Below are positions 11,908 through 15,802 of a stretch of DNA of 15,802 nucleotides, in pieces. A program made the translations under genes and the position numbers. The notes beneath the pieces were generated by a model. That model was not told where the DNA came from, did not search any database, and worked only from the letters and a program-made list of their open reading frames with translations. The stretch comes from Methylobacterium sp. (GTDB taxonomy: Bacteria > Pseudomonadota > Alphaproteobacteria > Rhizobiales > Beijerinckiaceae): the NCBI GenBank assembly GCA_021154065.1, contig JAJKJG010000337.1:1-15802 (forward strand). The letters run 5' to 3'. The first letter of the stretch is position 1. Each line of letters starts with the position of its first letter.

Positions 11908-13992
11908 TTATTGAACGACGGCGCTCCGCCGCAAGTCGATCTCGGACAGGAGGGCGCTGCGGTCGCCGCCGAGGCGATAGCGGTAGACCTGGAAGTTCTC
12001 GAGCACGCGCTGCACGTAGTTGCGCGTCTCCGAGAATGGGATGCGCTCGACCCAGTCGACCACATCGACGTCCGCCTTGCGCGGATCGCCATAGGCATCG
12101 ATCCATTTCTTCACGTTGCCGCCGCCGGCATTGTATGACGCGAAAACGAGGATCAGCGAGCCGCGCCAGTCCTGCATCAGCTCGCCCAGATGGGCAGAGC
12201 CGATCTTGGCGTTGTAGGACGGGTCTGCGGTGAGCTTGTCGGTGTCGAAGCCCAGCCCGAAGCGCTTCGCGGTCCGCTTCGCGGTCGCCGGCATGAGCTG
12301 CATCAGGCCGCGCGCGCCGGCGTGCGACTGCGCCTTCGGGTCGAACATGCTCTCCTGGCGGGCGACGGCGTAGACCATCGCCTTGTCGACGCGCCCGCCG
12401 ACCGGCTCGAAGCTCGGGATGCCGATGGTCGGATAGGCGTGCGTATCCAGCGGGAAGCCGCGCTGCACCGCCGACTTGCCGACCGTGAGCAGGCCGCGCG
12501 CGTCGCGATGCTCGGCGGCGAGATCGCCGAGCGCCTCGAGCTGGCCGGCATCGTTCAGACGCTGCGACAGATCGATGTTCAGCGCCAGCGCGAGGTCGGG
12601 CACGCCGAGGCCGTAGAGCAGGCGCAGCGCCCGCGCCGCGGTGAGCCGCGCGAAGGAGTCGCGGCCGCCCTCGCCGGGGTCGGGCACCGCGCGCAGGACA
12701 AGCCCGTTGCCGAGCTTTGCCCGCGCGAGCTGGCCGTAATAGGTGATCGGATAGGCGGCGGCGCGCTCGTAGTGGCGCTGCGCCACCTCCTCGGCCCCGA
12801 CCGCCTCTGCGGTCCGCCCCTGCCAGTACGCGACGCGGGCAAGCGAGATCGGCGTCTCGGCGACCCGCGCCGCGGCGCGCAGATGGATCGCCGCGAGCGC
12901 CGGCTCGTCGAGGAAGCGCAGCGCCAGCCAGGCGGCGTGGAACTCGGCCTCGATCTTGTGTTGCGCGGTCTCGGCGCCGTGGCGGCTGACGACCTCGTAG
13001 GCGGCGCGGGCGTCGCCGTTGTCGAGCAGCTTGCGGGCGATGATGCGGCGCTCGGTCCACCACTCGTCGCCGTCGGCGAGGAGGGCCGGGTCGCGGGTGA
13101 CCTCGGCGATCGACGCCGCGGCCTCGGCCGGCTTGTTGTTCCGCCTGAGCCACTGCGCGCGCGAGAAGGCATAGGAGCTGTCCGACCGCAGCGCCGCCGG
13201 TACCGCATCGAGGAGCGCACCGGTCTTCTTCGCGTTGTCGGACGCGCCGATCCGCGCCTTGACCAGCGACGCGTAATCGGCGCCAGCGCGCGCCGCCGCC
13301 CTTTGCGCCGCGCCCCAGTTCTCCTTGAAGAGCTGGCGCTCCATGCGGAATCGGTGATCCGCCTGCGTCAGCACGCCGGGGAACTTCTCGAGCAGCTTCG
13401 CCTCGAACTCCTTGCCGAACCCGTCCTTGCGCCAAGTCTCGCGGATGAGCGCCGCGGCGTCGCGGTCGAGCCCGTCGGCCTGGAAGGCGAGCGCAAGCGC
13501 GAACTTGCCGGCCGATGTGATCGGCCGCTGCGTCGCGAAATAGGCCCGCACCACCGCGTTCGGCTTGCGCTGGAACAGGAGCGCTTCCTCGGCTCGGCGC
13601 CGGATCAGCGCGCCGGCGGGCCAGCTCGCCTCCTCGCGCAGGAAGCCGGCGATGCGGTCGAAGCCGATATTCGGCGTGCTTCGGATCGCCACCCACTCGG
13701 TGAGCGCGCGCGCGGTCTCGTCGGCGATGCCGGCGCGGGCCTTGTCGCCCTCGGTGATGTCGCCCCGGCGATAGGATTCGAGCGCCTGCTTCAAGGCCGC
13801 GAGGTCGAGCCGCTTCGGGCTTTGCGGCATCGCGTCGGAGGCGGACAGCCGCCCGAAGGCGACGTCGTCGAGCATCGCAAGCCGGACCGGGCCGGACCGC
13901 CCGCGGGCTTCCTCGGCCCGCGCCGGTGCCGTCAGCACCAGCGCCGCGCCGGCGATCAGGATGCCTGATAGGCATCGCGCCGCGATGACCAT
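11908..13992 (-). CDS. slt: Soluble lytic murein transglycosylase (Slt70-like)
   Basis: This periplasmic enzyme cleaves peptidoglycan glycan strands to leave 1,6-anhydro-muropeptides. From Met at 13992 it has 694 residues. The N-terminus [20 protein letters not shown] is a signal peptide with a likely cut after ARA. A long alpha-helical superhelix region fills most of the protein. The C-terminal SLT catalytic domain (about 535-660) has ARQESMFDP with the catalytic Glu547, then [23 protein letters not shown] and [16 protein letters not shown], all family hallmarks. An ATG at 14022 would add ten residues but lacks a ribosome site; the ATG at 13992 follows GTGGGGG and directly begins the signal peptide. 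It is transcribed divergently from dapA, an arrangement seen in related Rhizobiales. Confidence 0.94.
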   Translation of the reverse strand: MVIAARCLSGILIAGAALVLTAPARAEEARGRSGPVRLAMLDDVAFGRLSASDAMPQSPKRLDLAALKQALESYRRGDITEGDKARAGIADETARALTEWVAIRSTPNIGFDRIAGFLREEASWPAGALIRRRAEEALLFQRKPNAVVRAYFATQRPITSAGKFALALAFQADGLDRDAAALIRETWRKDGFGKEFEAKLLEKFPGVLTQADHRFRMERQLFKENWGAAQRAAARAGADYASLVKARIGASDNAKKTGALLDAVPAALRSDSSYAFSRAQWLRRNNKPAEAAASIAEVTRDPALLADGDEWWTERRIIARKLLDNGDARAAYEVVSRHGAETAQHKIEAEFHAAWLALRFLDEPALAAIHLRAAARVAETPISLARVAYWQGRTAEAVGAEEVAQRHYERAAAYPITYYGQLARAKLGNGLVLRAVPDPGEGGRDSFARLTAARALRLLYGLGVPDLALALNIDLSQRLNDAGQLEALGDLAAEHRDARGLLTVGKSAVQRGFPLDTHAYPTIGIPSFEPVGGRVDKAMVYAVARQESMFDPKAQSHAGARGLMQLMPATAKRTAKRFGLGFDTDKLTADPSYNAKIGSAHLGELMQDWRGSLILVFASYNAGGGNVKKWIDAYGDPRKADVDVVDWVERIPFSETRNYVQRVLENFQVYRYRLGGDRSALLSEIDLRRSAVVQ

Positions 13993-14086
13993 GGAGAAAC
14001 CCCCACGAAGTCGACCGTTCATTGTGGCGACGGCCGAATTGAGAAAACCTTAACCGAGATTCACCTTTCGGACCAGCGCCGGGCGT

Positions 14087-14115
14087 TTGCGCGCCGCCGT
14101 CCGCCGGCTTATGTG
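14087..14115 (+). promoter_or_regulatory. dapA: Possible dapA promoter
   Basis: TTGCGC (14087-14092) and TATGTG (14110-14115) are spaced by 17 nt in the divergent slt-dapA gap. The start would lie about 50 bases before the dapA ATG. Both boxes are imperfect and the region is GC-rich, so support is limited. Confidence 0.3.
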
Positions 14116-14169
14116 TCTGCAATGCAAGGGCGCGGCCAACGCCGCCGCGGCCCGCCGGCGAGGAGCGCC

Positions 14170-15063
14170 ATGACCCACCAGCGACGGTTCCGCGGCTCGC
14201 TCACGGCGCTCGTCACCCCGTTTCGCGACGGCGCGCTCGATGAGGAGGCCTTCCGGGCCCATGTGAGCTGGCAGATCGAGAACGGGACGCAAGGACTCGT
14301 CCCCGTGGGCACGACCGGCGAAAGTCCGACTCTGTCTCATGACGAGCACAAGAGAGTCGTGGAATGGTGCGTAAATGAGGCGAAGGGGCGCGTTCCGGTC
14401 ATCGCCGGCGCCGGGTCGAACAACACCGCCGAGGCGATCGACCTCGCAAAGCACGCCGAGGAGGCGGGCGCCGACGCGCTTCTCGTCGTCACGCCCTACT
14501 ACAACAAGCCGACCCAGCAAGGCCTCTACCAGCACTTCAAGGCCGTGAACGACGCGGTCGGAATCCCGATCTTCATCTACAACATCCCGCCGCGCTCGGT
14601 CATCGACATGTCGGTCGCGACGATGGCGCGGCTCTACGAGCTCAAGAACATCGTCGGCGTGAAGGACGCGACGGCGAACATCGGCCGCGTCTCGCAGCAG
14701 CGCCAGGCCATGGGTCCGGAGTTCGTCCAGCTCTCGGGCGAGGACATGACCGCGCTCGCCTACAACGCGGCTGGCGGCAACGGCTGCATCTCGGTCGTGG
14801 CGAACGTCGCGCCGCGGCTCTGCGCCGAGCTGCAGGAGACGAGCCTCTCCGGCGACTATGCCGGCGCCTTGAAGGTGCAGGATCGCCTCGTGCCGCTGCA
14901 TGACGCGATCTTCGTCGAGCCGGGGCTTGCCGGCGCGAAGTGCGGCCTCGCGCTGCTTGGCCGCGGCGGCGAGGAGATCCGGCTGCCGATGCTGCCGGTG
15001 ACTGCGCCGACGAAGGCTGCGATCCGCAAGGCCATGGTGCACGCCGGGCTCATCAACGCGTGA
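14170..15063 (+). CDS. dapA: 4-hydroxy-tetrahydrodipicolinate synthase
   Basis: DapA condenses pyruvate with aspartate semialdehyde, the first committed step to diaminopimelate and lysine, in the cytoplasm. The protein is 297 residues, close to the usual 290-300. Active-site residues align with those of the E. coli enzyme at a constant offset of four: Thr48 and Thr49 in VGTTGES, Tyr137 in IYNIPPR, Arg142, and the Schiff-base Lys165 in [18 protein letters not shown] (106-114) is also typical. The ATG at 14170 was chosen for the AGGAG at 14161-14165 and because the family N-terminus ([12 protein letters not shown]) starts a few residues later; a further in-frame ATG at 14113 would add 19 non-conserved residues. 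smpB starts 4 bases after the stop. Confidence 0.97.
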   Translation: MTHQRRFRGSLTALVTPFRDGALDEEAFRAHVSWQIENGTQGLVPVGTTGESPTLSHDEHKRVVEWCVNEAKGRVPVIAGAGSNNTAEAIDLAKHAEEAGADALLVVTPYYNKPTQQGLYQHFKAVNDAVGIPIFIYNIPPRSVIDMSVATMARLYELKNIVGVKDATANIGRVSQQRQAMGPEFVQLSGEDMTALAYNAAGGNGCISVVANVAPRLCAELQETSLSGDYAGALKVQDRLVPLHDAIFVEPGLAGAKCGLALLGRGGEEIRLPMLPVTAPTKAAIRKAMVHAGLINA

Positions 15064-15067
15064 CCTG

Positions 15068-15541
15068 ATGGCCAAGGCTGCGAAGGACGGTTCTCGGGTC
15101 GTCGCCGACAACCGCAAGGCCCGGTTCAACTACGAGATCCTCGACACCTACGAGGCCGGCATCGCGCTCACCGGCACCGAGGTGAAGTCGCTGCGCCTGG
15201 GCAAGGCGACGATCGGCGATGCCTATGCCGGCCCGTCGGGCGAGGACTTCTTCCTCTTCAACGCCTATATCCCGGAATACCTCCAGGCGAACCGCTTCAA
15301 CCATGAGACCAAGCGGCCGCGGCGGCTCCTGCTGCATCGCCGCCAGATCGACAAGCTGATCGGCGCGACGCAGCGCGAGGGCTTCACCGTCGTTCCGCTG
15401 AAGATGTATTTCAACGAGCGCGGACGGGCGAAGGTCGAGCTCGGGCTCGGGCGCGGCAAGAAGCTGCACGACAAGCGCGAGACCGAGAAGCAGCGCGACT
15501 GGAACCGCGAGCGCGCGCGGGTGATGCGCGACAAGGGTTAG
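15068..15541 (+). CDS. smpB: SsrA-binding protein SmpB
   Basis: SmpB binds tmRNA and brings it to stalled ribosomes for trans-translation. The 157-residue length is normal. Conserved segments are [10 protein letters not shown] near the N-terminus, [11 protein letters not shown] (33-43), [10 protein letters not shown] (63-71 region), RPRRLLLHR (83-91), [17 protein letters not shown], and GKKLHDKRE (130-138). The basic C-terminal tail that enters the ribosome's mRNA channel ends in RARVMRDKG. The ATG at 15068 is 4 bases after the dapA stop, with no strong ribosome site of its own, so coupling to dapA translation is likely. No tmRNA gene is present in this window. Confidence 0.97.
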   Translation: MAKAAKDGSRVVADNRKARFNYEILDTYEAGIALTGTEVKSLRLGKATIGDAYAGPSGEDFFLFNAYIPEYLQANRFNHETKRPRRLLLHRRQIDKLIGATQREGFTVVPLKMYFNERGRAKVELGLGRGKKLHDKRETEKQRDWNRERARVMRDKG

Positions 15542-15599
15542 GGCGACCCTCGCTCAGTCCGTCTCAGCGGCCGCGCCCAGAGCCCATCCCGCGCAAATA

Positions 15600-15615
15600 T
15601 TCCACGGCCGTGGAA
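15600..15615. repeat. Perfect 16-bp palindrome TTCCACGGCCGTGGAA
   Basis: The sequence reads identically on both strands with no central spacer. It lies 58 bases after the smpB stop. Related half-sites follow at once: TTCCATGG (about 15620-15627) and CTTCCAA (15632-15638). With no loop it is more likely a protein-binding dyad than an RNA hairpin, but its function is unknown. Confidence 0.55.
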
Positions 15616-15661
15616 GGATTTCCATGGCACCCTTCCAACACGGTTGCACGGGGCGTGGGCG

Positions 15662-15690
15662 CCGATCCATCAGCCGCGCTGATCGATCGG
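15662..15690. terminator. Hairpin in the convergent gap, possible bidirectional terminator
   Basis: The stem is CCGAT-cc-ATCAGC-cgc-GCTGAT-cg-ATCGG: two paired segments of 5 and 6 bp around a symmetric internal mismatch and a 3-nt loop. It sits between the smpB stop and the stop of the converging gene at 15711, where a terminator is needed. No T-run follows on either strand, so it is not a canonical factor-independent terminator. Confidence 0.35.
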
Positions 15691-15710
15691 CAAGGACGTT
15701 TGCCGGGACC

Positions 15711-15802
15711 TCAGGTCTCGGCGGGGTCGTCGTCCGGCGCCTGTGCGGTCGCCGGCGGCGCCTGGCGGATGCCGTAGCGGCGCTCGAGGCCACCGCTGCG
15801 GA
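15711..15802 (-). CDS. C-terminal end of an unidentified gene (runs off right edge)
   Basis: On the minus strand an open frame enters from the right edge and ends at a TGA at 15713-15711. It gives 29 residues, ending in LERRYGIRQAPPATAQAPDD and then DPAET. The acidic, Pro/Ala-rich end looks like a flexible C-terminal tail of a real protein, and the frame is convergent with smpB. The family cannot be recognised from this fragment. An alternative is that it is non-coding, because another minus-strand frame is open here too. Confidence 0.45.
   Translation of the reverse strand, partial: RSGGLERRYGIRQAPPATAQAPDDDPAET

Noticed and set aside
14040..14070. TTAACC-containing AT-richer patch between slt and dapA as a CtrA site
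   Set aside because: Only one half matches (TTAA, with TCAC seven bases on), which is not enough for the TTAA-N7-TTAA pattern.
12190..14122. Long open frames on both strands overlapping the lytic transglycosylase
   Set aside because: The transglycosylase frame has clear catalytic motifs and a signal peptide. The alternatives are low-complexity shadows.

Overview
The window is very GC-rich DNA whose protein sequences look alphaproteobacterial, most likely from the order Hyphomicrobiales (Rhizobiales). Three things point there: the slt / dapA-smpB arrangement, the style of the proteins, and the palindromic intergenic repeats of the 'CCTCTCCC-cttgc-GGGAGAGG ... GTCGGC-gaa-GCCGAC' type. No rRNA, tRNA, CRISPR array, insertion sequence with a transposase, or prophage was seen.

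Region 1 (1-7471, all on the minus strand) is one long operon-like block. In transcription order it holds a gamma-glutamyltransferase-family Ntn hydrolase (7471-5576), a DUF1028 putative Ntn hydrolase (5572-4865), two oligopeptide-type ABC ATPases (4868-3885 and 3649-2588), a secreted family-5 substrate-binding protein (2535-1018) and the start of a DppB-type permease (531 to beyond the left edge). The first three genes are tightly coupled (a 3-base gap, then an ATGA overlap). Two junctions further down are enlarged by repeat DNA. A 178-bp fold-back element lies between the two ATPase genes. A 486-bp stretch between the binding protein and the permease holds three palindromic repeats and the internally deleted remnant of a DUF559 gene. 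The block reads as a system that imports peptide-like substrates and processes amide or gamma-glutamyl bonds.

Region 2 (7472-10085, plus strand) is divergent from Region 1. It starts with a putative tandem-palindrome operator, then a vapB-vapC type II toxin-antitoxin pair that overlaps by one base. An ABC-F ATPase of the Uup type follows. It has no ATG, GTG or TTG at its expected start: either it begins at a TTG inside vapC or it uses an ATC codon placed behind a good ribosome binding site.

Region 3 (10086-10985) has a likely terminator for the ABC-F gene and a membrane-anchored protein with a BON-like domain that lacks the usual OmpA domain.

Region 4 (10986-14022, minus strand) encodes a Slt-type lytic transglycosylase followed 40 bases downstream by an alpha/beta hydrolase. 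It is divergent from Region 5 (14170-15541, plus strand), which holds dapA and smpB separated by 4 bases. The right end (15542-15802) has a perfect 16-bp palindrome, a hairpin, and the C-terminal end of a convergent unidentified gene.

The most unusual items are the DUF559 remnant bracketed by inverted palindromic repeats, the operon containing two Ntn-hydrolase-type enzymes, the missing start codon of the ABC-F gene, and the operator-like repeats in front of vapB.
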